From UBA2387 sp019454665 (GTDB taxonomy: Bacteria > Armatimonadota > Fimbriimonadia > Fimbriimonadales > Fimbriimonadaceae), in the NCBI GenBank assembly GCA_045862995.1, contig BTVX01000011.1, positions 1-64,000 on the forward strand: a stretch of DNA of 64,000 nt. Reading direction: 5' to 3'. Shown one piece after another: positions 37,311 through 45,670 of the stretch. The notes below the pieces were generated by a model. That model saw only the letters and a list, made by a program, of their open reading frames with translations. It had not been told where the DNA came from and made no database searches. Every line of letters begins with the position of its first letter. Positions within the stretch are counted from its first letter, which is position 1. The position numbers and the translations under genes were made by a program.

Positions 37311-38261
37311 GTGCGCCTAGCCAAAGCCATCCTGTTGCGCTTCGCCTTCGGGTTGCTCAGCCTGATCTTCATTTCGTTCGTCACGTTCGTGGCGGACGAG
37401 ATCGCGCCCGGCGACCGGGCGACCGTCGAAGCCGGCGAAAAGGCCTCCCCCGAGACCATCGCGCGGCTACGGAAGCTGTACGGGCTCGACCGCCCCTGGC
37501 CCGTCCGGTACGGCGAGTTCCTGGGCAACGCCGTGAGGCTCGACTTCGGCACGAGCTACTACGGGACCAAGGAGGAGGTCTGGACGATCCTCAAGCGCAA
37601 CCTCCCCATGACCGTGAAGATCGCGATGTTCGCCATCGTGGCCGCCGCTTTGTTCGGCATCACGCTGGGCACCATCGCGGCCGTCTGGGAGAACCGGGGG
37701 ATCGATCGAAGCGTGCTCGTGTTCAGCACGCTGGGGGTTACTGTGCCCAACTTTGTGTTGGCCCCGATCCTGGTGTACTTCTTCAGCCTCAAATGGGACG
37801 TGCTGCCCCAGACGTGGAGCACCGAACTCGTCGCGCCCGAGCTTTACTATTTGATCCTGCCCATTCTGATTCTGGCGGCGCGCCCCGGCGCGATGCTCAC
37901 GCGACTCACGCGGGCCAGCATGGTGGACACGCTGGAGCAGGAGTTCATCCGCACGGCCGTGGCCAAGGGCGTCCCGTTTTGGCGCATGATCCTGCGGCAC
38001 GCGCTCCGCAACGCCATCCTGCCCGTGCTCACGGCCATGGGCACGAGCTTCGGCTTTCTGCTCACGGGCTCGTTCGTCGTCGAGCGGTTCTTCGTGTTGC
38101 CGGGCATCGGCTTCCTGGCCATCGAGGCCATCCAGCAGGGCAACACGCCCGTGATGCAGGCGTGCATCCTGCTCACCGGCATGATGTTCATCTGCGTGAA
38201 CCTGCTGGTGGACCTGCTGCTGCCCTTGCTTGATCCGCGCATCCGGGAGTCGCAGGTATGA
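37311..38261 (+). CDS. ABC transporter permease, DppB/OppB type
   Basis: A 316-residue inner-membrane protein with six membrane segments, matching the first permease of dipeptide/oligopeptide ABC importers. Its conserved loop has EAA-type features near AVAKGVPFWRMILRHALRNAILP, which contacts the ATPase. TATAAT nine bases upstream supports the GTG start. It overlaps the next permease (ATGA). No ATPase or binding protein gene follows, so those parts are encoded elsewhere. Confidence 0.88.
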   Translation: MRLAKAILLRFAFGLLSLIFISFVTFVADEIAPGDRATVEAGEKASPETIARLRKLYGLDRPWPVRYGEFLGNAVRLDFGTSYYGTKEEVWTILKRNLPMTVKIAMFAIVAAALFGITLGTIAAVWENRGIDRSVLVFSTLGVTVPNFVLAPILVYFFSLKWDVLPQTWSTELVAPELYYLILPILILAARPGAMLTRLTRASMVDTLEQEFIRTAVAKGVPFWRMILRHALRNAILPVLTAMGTSFGFLLTGSFVVERFFVLPGIGFLAIEAIQQGNTPVMQACILLTGMMFICVNLLVDLLLPLLDPRIRESQV

Positions 38262-39067
38262 GGAAGCGCAAGTTCGACTTCCTGTTCTGGGGCGGGGTGA
38301 CGTACCTCGTGTTGCTGGCCCTGTTCGCGTTGTTCGGCCCGACGTTCCGCCACCACTATCTGGAGCAGGTGGGCCAGCCGTTGCAGCCTTCGTCCGCGAC
38401 GTTTTGGCTGGGGACGGACGAGATCGGGCGGGACGTGTTCGCCCGCATCGCTTACGGCGCGCGGCTGTCGCTGCTCATCGGCCTCACCGTTCAGGCCATC
38501 GCGCTGATCATCGGCGTGTTCGTGGGCGTCACGGGCGTCTATGCTCCCCGCTGGGTGGCGATGCCGCTCATGCGGTTCACCGACGGCATGTTCGCGTTCC
38601 CGGACATCTTGCTCGCCATCCTCATCATCGGCGTGTGGAAGGCCGGGATCATCCCCGTCATCGTGGCCCTGAGCATCACGGGTTGGCCCGGAACGGCGCG
38701 CCTGGTGTTCACCCAGGTGGCTTCGCTCAAGGATCGCGAGTTCGTGGTGGCCTCGAAGGCGCTGGGCGCTTCGACGTTCTATACGGTGACGCGTCACGTC
38801 GTGCCGCAGTTGTACGGCGTGCTGATGGCGGTGACCATGATCAGTCTTGCGGGCACGATTCTTGCCGAGAGCACCCTGAGCTTCCTCGGCATCGGCGTTC
38901 AGGCGCCCGACCCCAGTTGGGGCAGCATGATCAACAACGCGCGGCTGCAGATGAACTCGTACCCGTCGCTGCTGTTCTGGCCGTGCATCGTGTTGAGCAT
39001 GACCATCTTCGCCTTGAACTTCGTGGGCGACGGCATCCGCGCCGCCCTCGACCCGAAGGGGCGCTAA
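38258..39067 (+). CDS. ABC transporter permease, DppC/OppC type
   Basis: A 269-residue inner-membrane permease partner of the preceding gene. It has the N-terminal membrane segment, the motif WLGTDEIGRDVFARIAYGARLSLLIG typical of DppC proteins, and the EAA loop VVASKALGASTFYTVTRHVVP. The ATG overlaps the upstream stop (ATGA). The last base of its stop codon is the first base of a small ORF start (TAATG). Confidence 0.88.
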   Translation: MRKRKFDFLFWGGVTYLVLLALFALFGPTFRHHYLEQVGQPLQPSSATFWLGTDEIGRDVFARIAYGARLSLLIGLTVQAIALIIGVFVGVTGVYAPRWVAMPLMRFTDGMFAFPDILLAILIIGVWKAGIIPVIVALSITGWPGTARLVFTQVASLKDREFVVASKALGASTFYTVTRHVVPQLYGVLMAVTMISLAGTILAESTLSFLGIGVQAPDPSWGSMINNARLQMNSYPSLLFWPCIVLSMTIFALNFVGDGIRAALDPKGR

Positions 39068-39228
39068 TGGCTCAACAGTGGTCGCACATTTCGCACCGCT
39101 CGTGTCCGCATTGCCAGCAGAACCGCTTCTCGTTCATGGTCCCACATTCGCAACACATCCAGCAACTGGCGGCAAGCTTGGTCAATCTCGTGAACAGAGC
39201 TTTCACAAACGTGGAAACGACTGCCTAA
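39067..39228 (+). CDS. Possible small protein with CxxC (53 residues)
   Basis: A 53-codon ORF starting at the TAATG junction with the permease gene, so it could be read by coupled translation. It encodes a His/Gln-rich peptide with SCPHCQQN, a possible metal or redox CxxC. No family was recognised and the first half could be incidental. Low confidence; the location between a stop and the rlmN start hairpin is the only other clue. Confidence 0.3.
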   Translation: MAQQWSHISHRSCPHCQQNRFSFMVPHSQHIQQLAASLVNLVNRAFTNVETTA

Positions 39229-39250
39229 GCCCGGTGGTTCCATTGCTCAG

Positions 39251-39280
39251 ACAGGCACCAAAGGGTACCTTGGTGCCTGT
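39251..39280 (+). promoter_or_regulatory. 11-bp hairpin over the rlmN start codons
   Basis: ACAGGCACCAA (39251-39261) pairs perfectly with TTGGTGCCTGT (39270-39280), loop of eight bases. Both plausible starts of rlmN, TTG at 39270 and GTG at 39279, lie in or at the end of this stem, so folding would hide them. It could be a translational switch or a terminator remnant (no T-run). Confidence 0.45.
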
Positions 39281-40346
39281 GGATCCGCGCGTCCCGCTGG
39301 TCGGGCTGACCGCCCAAGAGATCGCCGAACGTCTCGCCCCGCGCGAAGACGCCCGGTGGCGCGCCAAGCAGATCGCCAAGTGGGTGTACGGCAAAGCCGT
39401 CGCCGACTTCGACGCCATGCGAGACCTGCCGGCCACCCTTCGGGCCGAGCTTGCCGAAGCATTCACGGTGGACCCGCTGACCGTGGCCCGCCACGCCAAA
39501 TCCCGCGACGGGGTCGAGAAGCTGCTCGTGCATCGGGGCGACGGACAGGTGTACGAGTGCGTGCTGCTCCCCTACGAGGACCGTGTGAGTTGCTGCCTGA
39601 GTTCGCAGGTCGGATGCCCGATGGGTTGCACGTTTTGCGCGACGGGCTTGGGCGGCTTCGACCGGAACCTGTCCGCCGCCGAGATCATGGGGCAGTACCT
39701 TTTGCTCCAGCGCCTGACGACCCGCCGCATTGGCCACGTGGTGTTCATGGGCATGGGCGAGCCGTTGCTGAATCTGGACAACGTGCTGAAGGCCATCGGC
39801 TTGCTCCACGGCGAGGTCGGCTTGAGCTTGCGGCACATCACGGTTTCCACCGTGGGGTTGGTCCCTCAGATCCGCAGGCTCTCGCAGACGGGGTTGCCGA
39901 TCCATCTGGCCCTATCGCTGCACGCCGCGCGGGACGAGGTGCGCGAGCGGCTGATGCCGGTCAACAAGAAGTGGCCGGTGGCCGAAGTGGTTGCGGCGAT
40001 GCGCGCCCACCAGAAGGCCACGGGCCGCAAGGTGACGTTCGAAGTGCTCCTGATCGCCGACGTGAACGACTCGACCGAAGACGCCGCGGCGATGGCCCGG
40101 CTGGTGCGGGGCTTTCCGTGCATCGTCAACCTGATCCCGTTCAACTACGTGGACACCGAGCAAGGCTTCAGCCGCCCGAGCGCCAACCGGATTCGGGCGT
40201 TCCGGGGCGTGTTGGAGTCGGCGGGGGTCACGGTGACGCAGCGGGTCGAGCGCGGCCACGACATCGCGGCGGCCTGTGGCCAGTTGGCGGGCGAGCATGT
40301 GGGCCGGTTTGCCAAGCGCGGCGTGCCGGTTCCGGTCGGGCATTGA
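39279..40346 (+). CDS. rlmN: 23S rRNA (adenine(2503)-C2)-methyltransferase
   Basis: A 355-residue radical SAM enzyme that methylates A2503 of 23S rRNA (and often tRNA A37). The cluster motif CPMGCTFCATGLGGF carries the CxxxCxxC, and the late catalytic Cys lies in ACGQLAGE. N-terminal LRAELAEAF and WRAKQIAKWVYGKAV fit the family. GTG at 39279 is chosen; TTG at 39270, with AAGGG a few bases before it, is equally possible and adds three residues. Both lie in a strong hairpin. Confidence 0.9.
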   Translation: MDPRVPLVGLTAQEIAERLAPREDARWRAKQIAKWVYGKAVADFDAMRDLPATLRAELAEAFTVDPLTVARHAKSRDGVEKLLVHRGDGQVYECVLLPYEDRVSCCLSSQVGCPMGCTFCATGLGGFDRNLSAAEIMGQYLLLQRLTTRRIGHVVFMGMGEPLLNLDNVLKAIGLLHGEVGLSLRHITVSTVGLVPQIRRLSQTGLPIHLALSLHAARDEVRERLMPVNKKWPVAEVVAAMRAHQKATGRKVTFEVLLIADVNDSTEDAAAMARLVRGFPCIVNLIPFNYVDTEQGFSRPSANRIRAFRGVLESAGVTVTQRVERGHDIAAACGQLAGEHVGRFAKRGVPVPVGH

Positions 40347-40376
40347 CGGAGGGGAACCGCCCGAAGTTGCCCAGCT

Positions 40377-42542
40377 TCATGCCTGCGGCACCAGGGCCGT
40401 GCGGGTGCGGCGTTCCAGCACACGGGGCAGCAGGCGCGAATGCTCGAAGCGCTCCAGCCGGGGGTCCGACTCGATCACGCCGAGCGCGGCCTCCCTCGCA
40501 AGGGTCAGCAGGTGCGCGTCCCGCCGCAGGTCGGCGATTTCGAATCCCAGGTTTCCGCTCTGCTTCGTGCCCGCGATTTCGCCGGGGCCGCGAATCTCCA
40601 TGTCCTTTCGCGCGATTTCGAAGCCGTCGTTCGTCGAGATCATCACGTTCAGCCGTTCGCGGGCGTCTTCGGTCGTGGCTTCGCCGATGAGGATGCAATA
40701 GGATTGGTGGGCGTCGCGGCCCACGCGCCCGCGCAACTGGTGCAGTTGCGCCAGCCCGAATCGGTTGGCGTCCTCGATGACCATCACCGTCGCGTTCGGG
40801 ACGTCCACGCCGACTTCGATCACGGTCGTGCTGACCAAGATGTCGAGTTCGCCGCGCCGGAACCGGTCCATCGTCTCCTCCTTCTCGGAGTTCTTCATCT
40901 GGCCGTGCAGCATGCCCACGCGCAGGTCGGGGTAGGTGACCTTGGACAGCCGATAGTAAAGGTCTTCGGCCGCTTGCACGGTGAGCTTTTCGGATTCGCC
41001 GACCAGGGGGCACACGAAGTAGGCCTGCTTGCCCGCTTCGAGGAACTCTCGGACCTTCTCGTACACCGCTTCCCGCTCGCCGGGTTGCTTCCAGTGGGTG
41101 ATGATCTCTCGCCGACCCTTGGGCTTTTCGTCGAGGATGGAGGTGTCCATGTCGCCGTAGAGCGTCATCGAGAGCGTGCGCGGGATGGGCGTTGCGGTCA
41201 TGACGAGCACGTCGGGATTGCCGTAGCCTTTCTCGTGCAGGGTGGCGCGCTGGAGCACGCCGAACCGGTGCTGTTCGTCCACCACGATCAGGCCGAGCTT
41301 CTGGAACTGGACGCTCTCTTGGATCAGCGCGTGGGTGCCGACGGCCACTCGGGCCTCGCCCGAAGCCACTCGGTCGCGCTGTTTGCGTTTCTGGGCGGCG
41401 GTTTGCTTGCCCACCAGCAGCGCGACTTCGATCCCCACAGGGTTGAAGTACCGTCTGAAACTGGCGATGTGCTGTTCGGCCAGGATTTCGGTCGGGGCCA
41501 TGATGGCGGCCTGATAGCCGCAACGGACGGCGGCCAAGATCGCGGCTGCGGCGACAGCGGTCTTGCCCGAGCCCACGTCGCCTTGCAGCAACCGATTCAT
41601 GGGGTGCGGTCGCTCCATGTCGCCCCAGATCTCCCCGATCACGCGCCGTTGGGCGTTGGTCAGGTCGAATGGGAGCATCTTGTGGACCTCGGCCCACAGG
41701 GGTCCCTCGTCGCCGGTTTCTTCGGCGTGCCGTTCCTCGAACAGCGTGCCCGACGTGCGCTCCTGGCCCGTCAGTTGGGAGATGGGGAAGGGGATGCCGA
41801 TCTCGGCCTGAATCTCGGCCCGCCGCATGGCGAGCGCAAGTTGCGAGACGAGAAACTCCTCGAACACCAGACGGTCGCGGCCGGCCTTCGCTTCGCGTTC
41901 GTTTGCGGGGCGGTGGACTTGGCGGAGCGCCGACTTCAGACCGGGGAAGCCGTGCGCATCGCGAAGGGCTTTGGGAATGGGCTCCTGGACGAGGTCCACA
42001 TAGGATTCGACCACGCGTTCGGCCGCCGATCGGACGAGCCGCTGGTCCACGCCTTCGGTCAGCTTGTACACGGGGAGCAGCCGCGCGAACGACTCGGCGT
42101 CCTCGTCTTCGTCCACGGGCTCCCATTCGGGCGAGTGGATCTCCACGCCCCAGTTGGCCGCTTTGACCGTTCCAAACGCGAGGATTTCCTCGTGCCGTTG
42201 AAGGGCCTGGTGAATCCAACGCTTGTTGAACCAGACCAGCGTGACCTGGCCCGTGCCGTCGGTGAGCGTGGCTTTGACCAGATGCATGCCGCCGCGCGTT
42301 GGTCGCCCGTCCACCGAGAGCACGTGCCCGCGCACCGTGACTTCTTGGCCGACGCGCAGGTCGCCGATCGCGGGCAGGTTGCGCCGGTCTTCGTACCGCC
42401 AAGGGATGTGATAGAGCACGTCGCGCACGGTGTGCAACCCCAGCTTGCGGAGCTTCATCGCCTTGTTGGGGCCGACCCCCTTGACGTATTGGATGGGATC
42501 GTCCAACGACTTCGGGTTTTGCTTGGCCGGAGACGTAGACAT
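40377..42542 (-). CDS. recG: ATP-dependent DNA helicase RecG
   Basis: A 721-residue superfamily 2 helicase that remodels stalled forks and Holliday junctions. The wedge OB-fold is in the first 200 residues (helix-hairpin motif YVKGVGPNKAMKLRKLG near 20), followed by the motor with Walker A GDVGSGKTA, the Walker B-like VVDEQHRFGV, TATPIPRT and the motif VI-like QLRGRVGRD. Length and ending fit RecG. It diverges from the ATP synthase operon across 28 bases that contain TATAGG, a palindrome-like box usable on both strands. Confidence 0.93.
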   Translation of the reverse strand: MSTSPAKQNPKSLDDPIQYVKGVGPNKAMKLRKLGLHTVRDVLYHIPWRYEDRRNLPAIGDLRVGQEVTVRGHVLSVDGRPTRGGMHLVKATLTDGTGQVTLVWFNKRWIHQALQRHEEILAFGTVKAANWGVEIHSPEWEPVDEDEDAESFARLLPVYKLTEGVDQRLVRSAAERVVESYVDLVQEPIPKALRDAHGFPGLKSALRQVHRPANEREAKAGRDRLVFEEFLVSQLALAMRRAEIQAEIGIPFPISQLTGQERTSGTLFEERHAEETGDEGPLWAEVHKMLPFDLTNAQRRVIGEIWGDMERPHPMNRLLQGDVGSGKTAVAAAAILAAVRCGYQAAIMAPTEILAEQHIASFRRYFNPVGIEVALLVGKQTAAQKRKQRDRVASGEARVAVGTHALIQESVQFQKLGLIVVDEQHRFGVLQRATLHEKGYGNPDVLVMTATPIPRTLSMTLYGDMDTSILDEKPKGRREIITHWKQPGEREAVYEKVREFLEAGKQAYFVCPLVGESEKLTVQAAEDLYYRLSKVTYPDLRVGMLHGQMKNSEKEETMDRFRRGELDILVSTTVIEVGVDVPNATVMVIEDANRFGLAQLHQLRGRVGRDAHQSYCILIGEATTEDARERLNVMISTNDGFEIARKDMEIRGPGEIAGTKQSGNLGFEIADLRRDAHLLTLAREAALGVIESDPRLERFEHSRLLPRVLERRTRTALVPQA

Positions 42543-42555
42543 GCGTCGGTTCGTG

Positions 42556-42561
42556 TACCCT
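42556..42561 (+). promoter_or_regulatory. -10 box TACCCT of the ATP synthase operon
   Basis: TACCCT ends nine bases before the ATG at 42571. The overlapping CCTATAGG could serve recG on the other strand. Confidence 0.35.
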
Positions 42562-42570
42562 ATAGGAAGT

Positions 42571-42930
42571 ATGACGGACGGCGACGCTCCGAAGACCCCG
42601 CAACCGGAAATGCCCGACCTCGACCCCGAACTGGAGGCGCGGCTCGCCGCGTTCGAGGCCAAGGCGCGGGCGCGCCGGGAAGCCCACGAGACCGAGAAGG
42701 CCGCGGTCCGAGCGGAGCAGGCTTCCGATGCGGAGTCCGTCCGAGGGGCCGGCGTCGGGTTGAGCCTGGCCTACACCATTCTGGGGCTGCCTCTTGCGGG
42801 ATTTGGGGTCGGCTGGCTGCTCGAGAACGCCGGGATTCGTGGGTGGACGCCGATTCTGGTGCTGGTCTTCTGCATCGTGGCGCTCGTGCTGGCGGCTTGG
42901 AAGTCGGTGAAGTATGTCAACCAGCGTTGA
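42571..42930 (+). CDS. atpZ: AtpZ-like protein of the ATP synthase operon
   Basis: A 119-residue protein: a charged N-terminal helix (Ala/Glu/Arg-rich, about 15-55) then two membrane segments (LSLAYTILGLPLAGFGVGWLL and ILVLVFCIVALVLAAW). This matches the small AtpZ/AtpI-family proteins that precede atpB and help build the c ring or bind magnesium. It overlaps the next gene by 17 bases. Confidence 0.75.
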   Translation: MTDGDAPKTPQPEMPDLDPELEARLAAFEAKARARREAHETEKAAVRAEQASDAESVRGAGVGLSLAYTILGLPLAGFGVGWLLENAGIRGWTPILVLVFCIVALVLAAWKSVKYVNQR

Positions 42931-43303
42931 GCGGCGCGGGTGGCGGGCGGCGCTGCTGGATTGGCGGACGTGGGTCGCCTCGGCGATTTCGGCGTGCGCC
43001 GCCTCGGGTTACGTTTCGGGGGCGGCGGGCGCATACGGGATGGCGCTCGGGCTGTTCGCCACGACGTTCAGCATCCTGGCGCTGTGGGGCGTGGTTCGGC
43101 TGTTGGGCGACTGGTGCCGGGACCGTCCGCCTTCGACGGCGATGCAGTTCGTGTTGATCCTGGCGTTTCTGTTTAAGTTCCCCCTGCTTTGGGCGGCGTG
43201 GGTCGTGGCCACCCGCATCGGCGATATGGCCCCGTCTTGCTTTTTGATGGGGCTTGGGCTGGTATACTCGGCGCTGGTCGGGTGGGTGCTGGCGCAAAGC
43301 TAA
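42914..43303 (+). CDS. atpI: ATP synthase subunit I-like protein
   Basis: A 129-residue membrane protein with about four hydrophobic segments. Position after AtpZ and before subunit a is the usual place of AtpI, a c-ring assembly factor. Sequence similarity is weak; identity rests on order and topology. A TATACT box at 43263-43268 near its end could be a second promoter for the core genes. Confidence 0.6.
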   Translation: MSTSVERRGWRAALLDWRTWVASAISACAASGYVSGAAGAYGMALGLFATTFSILALWGVVRLLGDWCRDRPPSTAMQFVLILAFLFKFPLLWAAWVVATRIGDMAPSCFLMGLGLVYSALVGWVLAQS

Positions 43304-43325
43304 GTCCCCCGCTTTTTCTGCGTCT

Positions 43326-44144
43326 ATGGGCGACTGGATCACACAATCAAGCCAACTCATCGCGTCTGTGGAGGAGCCTCACGGGGCTGACAGCCACGGC
43401 GGCGATCACGGCGATGGCCATGCGTGGGTGAGTTGGGAGGGGTTGCTGGTCTATGTGGCGATCGTCGTGGGGACGCTGTTCGTTCTGATGGCCCAGGCCA
43501 AGAAGGGGCTGAACAACCGGTTCTTCACGAACAAGCTCACTCAGCTCTTCGAGCAGGTCTATTTGTTCATCGAGAACATGTGCGTCGGGACGATCGGAGC
43601 TCACGGGCGCCGTTACGTGCCGATGATCATGACGATGTGGATGTTGGTGTTCAGCGGCAACCTCCTTGCGCTCTTCTTCCCCACCTCGCCGACCGCTGAC
43701 CTCAGCTTCAACCTCGGCCTAGCTCTGGTTTCGATTGCGTACGTTCAGTACGAGGGCATCCGGGCGAACGGTCTGTTCGGCCACCTGGGCCACTTCGCCG
43801 GTCCCAAACTCGGCGGGTTTCTGGCGCTGCTGATCTCGCCCATCATCTTCGTCATCGAGATCGTCAGCGAACTGATGAAGAACGTGTCGCTCTCGTTGCG
43901 ACTCTTTGGAAACATCGACGGTGGCCACCGCGCCGCCGAAGCCATGAACACGCTTGGAGCGGGGATCTACGTCCCGTTCGGCGCGTTCCTCTTGCCCATC
44001 AAGCTCCTCACGGTGGTGGTGCAAGCCATGATTTTCTGTCTCCTGACCGCCGTGTATCTGTCGCTGGTGACCCACCACGACGACGACCACGGTCACGGCC
44101 ATGAGGCGGAAGCGGGTCACGCGGAGGTCGCGCCGGCCCACTGA
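43326..44144 (+). CDS. atpB: ATP synthase F0 subunit a
   Basis: A 272-residue membrane subunit that forms the proton half-channels beside the c ring. The essential Arg is in SLSLRLFGNIDGGH, and the C-terminal helices contain IKLLTVVVQAMIFCLLTAVYL. A His-rich N-terminal stretch and His/Asp/Glu-rich C-terminal tail (DDDHGHGHEAEAGH) are unusual additions that may bind metals. The frame starts at the ATG after the hydrophobic intergenic region. Confidence 0.92.
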   Translation: MGDWITQSSQLIASVEEPHGADSHGGDHGDGHAWVSWEGLLVYVAIVVGTLFVLMAQAKKGLNNRFFTNKLTQLFEQVYLFIENMCVGTIGAHGRRYVPMIMTMWMLVFSGNLLALFFPTSPTADLSFNLGLALVSIAYVQYEGIRANGLFGHLGHFAGPKLGGFLALLISPIIFVIEIVSELMKNVSLSLRLFGNIDGGHRAAEAMNTLGAGIYVPFGAFLLPIKLLTVVVQAMIFCLLTAVYLSLVTHHDDDHGHGHEAEAGHAEVAPAH

Positions 44145-44208
44145 CAATGAATGACTGGCGGTGTCTGGGCTCGGTCCCGGCCCGATCAGGAGGAAACAAG
44201 CAAAGACA

Positions 44209-44421
44209 ATGACTGGTCACATTTTTGGTCTCGGAATCGGACTCGCCGCGCTGGGCGTCGGCATCGGTCTCGGCATGATCGGCAACGGCGCGATGCAGGG
44301 TATGTCCCGGCAGCCCGAAGCCATCGGCAAGATTCAGGTCGCGATGCTCATCGCCCTGGCCTTTGTCGAGTTGGTCTTCCTGCTGACCGTCTTCATCGTG
44401 CCCGGCTCGCTGAAGATCTAG
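44209..44421 (+). CDS. atpE: ATP synthase F0 subunit c
   Basis: A 70-residue hairpin of two membrane helices joined by the polar loop RQPE. The ion-carrying Glu is in helix 2, LAFVELVFLLT. The residue after it is Leu and the helix 1 position equivalent to the sodium-ligating Gln is Leu, so the ring looks proton-type rather than sodium-type. AGGAGG stands about 15 bases upstream of the ATG. Part of the atp operon. Confidence 0.93.
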   Translation: MTGHIFGLGIGLAALGVGIGLGMIGNGAMQGMSRQPEAIGKIQVAMLIALAFVELVFLLTVFIVPGSLKI

Positions 44422-44480
44422 TTCCCCCTTTGGTGCCCGCGCTTCGGGGGCTTCGTGCCGCCGGAAGCGCGCCAATCACC

Positions 44481-45101
44481 ATGAGCAACGCGAAGCAATC
44501 GTCAGGACCTCCAGCCATCGTCGGCATCGTCGTCGGTGCCGCTTTGATGTTCGGAGGCTTCTGGTTCTCGAAGAACGTCAAGCTGGAGTTCATCAAGACG
44601 CTCGAAGCGCAGGGCATCCCCCTCGATCCGGGCAAGACGATCTCCATCATCGGCGTTCTGCTGATCCTGTTCCCCGTCATCAAGTTCTTCTTCATCGCTC
44701 CGCTCGCCGAAGCCATCCAGAACCGCACCACGGAACTGGAGCGCACGTTCGGCGAAGCAGAAAACCTGCGCGCAGAAATGACGCAGATGAAGCAGGACTA
44801 CGAGCGGCGGCTGGTTCAGACCGAAGCCGACGCGCGGGAACAGATCCAGAGCCAAATCAAAGAGGCGCAAAGCCTTCGCCAGCAGATGATGGCGGAAGCC
44901 AGCGCCAAGGCCGAGGAACTCAAAGCCAGCGCGGCCCGCGAGATCGAGACGCAGAAGCAGCAGGCGATCGCCGAACTGCGCCATCACGTCGTCGAACTCG
45001 CGTTGCAAGCGACCGAGAAGCTCGTCGAAGCCAACGTGGACGACGAGCGCAACCGGAAGCTGGTCGCCGACTTTCTGGAAACCGTGGAGGCCCCGCGCTA
45101 A
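44481..45101 (+). CDS. atpF: ATP synthase F0 subunit b
   Basis: A 206-residue peripheral-stalk subunit. Two hydrophobic segments precede the stalk (about 11-30 and 54-75), while ordinary b has one; the rest is a charged coiled coil from about 85 to the end (ENLRAEMTQMKQDYERRL). The gene order and the coiled coil make the identity secure. The extra segment is odd and may turn the N-terminus to the outside. Confidence 0.88.
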   Translation: MSNAKQSSGPPAIVGIVVGAALMFGGFWFSKNVKLEFIKTLEAQGIPLDPGKTISIIGVLLILFPVIKFFFIAPLAEAIQNRTTELERTFGEAENLRAEMTQMKQDYERRLVQTEADAREQIQSQIKEAQSLRQQMMAEASAKAEELKASAAREIETQKQQAIAELRHHVVELALQATEKLVEANVDDERNRKLVADFLETVEAPR

Positions 45102-45104
45102 ACC

Positions 45105-45653
45105 ATGGACCAGCGCGTCGCCGGACGGTACGCCCAAGCCCTGTTCAACGCGGCTGAGAAGGCGGGAGCGATCGGCCAGGTCGAGAACGATCTGGGCGAG
45201 GTGCTCGCCTCCATCGAGGGGCACCCCGCATTGCACGCCTTCCTGATGAGCCCGGTGTCGGATCGGCGCAAGAAGTCGGAGCTTCTCGCCCAACTATTCG
45301 GCGCAAGCGTTTCGCCGCTCGTCCTTCAGGCGCTGCGCCTGATGGTGGACAAACGCCGCGAAGCCGAAATCCGGCCGATGTACGCCAAGTACCAGGAGCT
45401 GCGCCGCGAGCACGACAACGTGTTGCACGTCAAGGTCTCTTCCAAAGCCCACGTCCCGGACGACGTGCGGACCAGGCTGACCGAGAAGCTCGGCGCCCAG
45501 ACCGGCAAGCGCATCGAGGCCGAATACGAACTCGACCCCCACATGATCGGCGGCATCCGCGTCGCCTACGAAAACTACGTCCTGGACGGGACGGTACGCG
45601 GACGGCTGGCGCGACTGCGCGACAAGCTCAAGTCCGAACTGCGATCCGCATAG
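45105..45653 (+). CDS. atpH: ATP synthase F1 subunit delta
   Basis: A 182-residue soluble subunit that joins F1 to the b stalk. The N-terminal helical domain begins RVAGRYAQALFNAA and the C-terminal domain has PHMIGGIRVAYENYVLDGTVRGRLARL, both typical. It starts three bases after the atpF stop and is followed by atpA. Confidence 0.92.
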   Translation: MDQRVAGRYAQALFNAAEKAGAIGQVENDLGEVLASIEGHPALHAFLMSPVSDRRKKSELLAQLFGASVSPLVLQALRLMVDKRREAEIRPMYAKYQELRREHDNVLHVKVSSKAHVPDDVRTRLTEKLGAQTGKRIEAEYELDPHMIGGIRVAYENYVLDGTVRGRLARLRDKLKSELRSA

Positions 45654-45670
45654 AACCTTAGGTTTCACCC

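Noticed and set aside
43263..43268. TATACT as a secondary promoter within atpI
   Set aside because: No -35 at proper spacing and about 58 bases from atpB; possible but not supported.
44209..44421. Sodium-type c subunit
   Set aside because: The residues equivalent to the Gln and Ser/Thr sodium ligands are Leu, so proton use is more likely.
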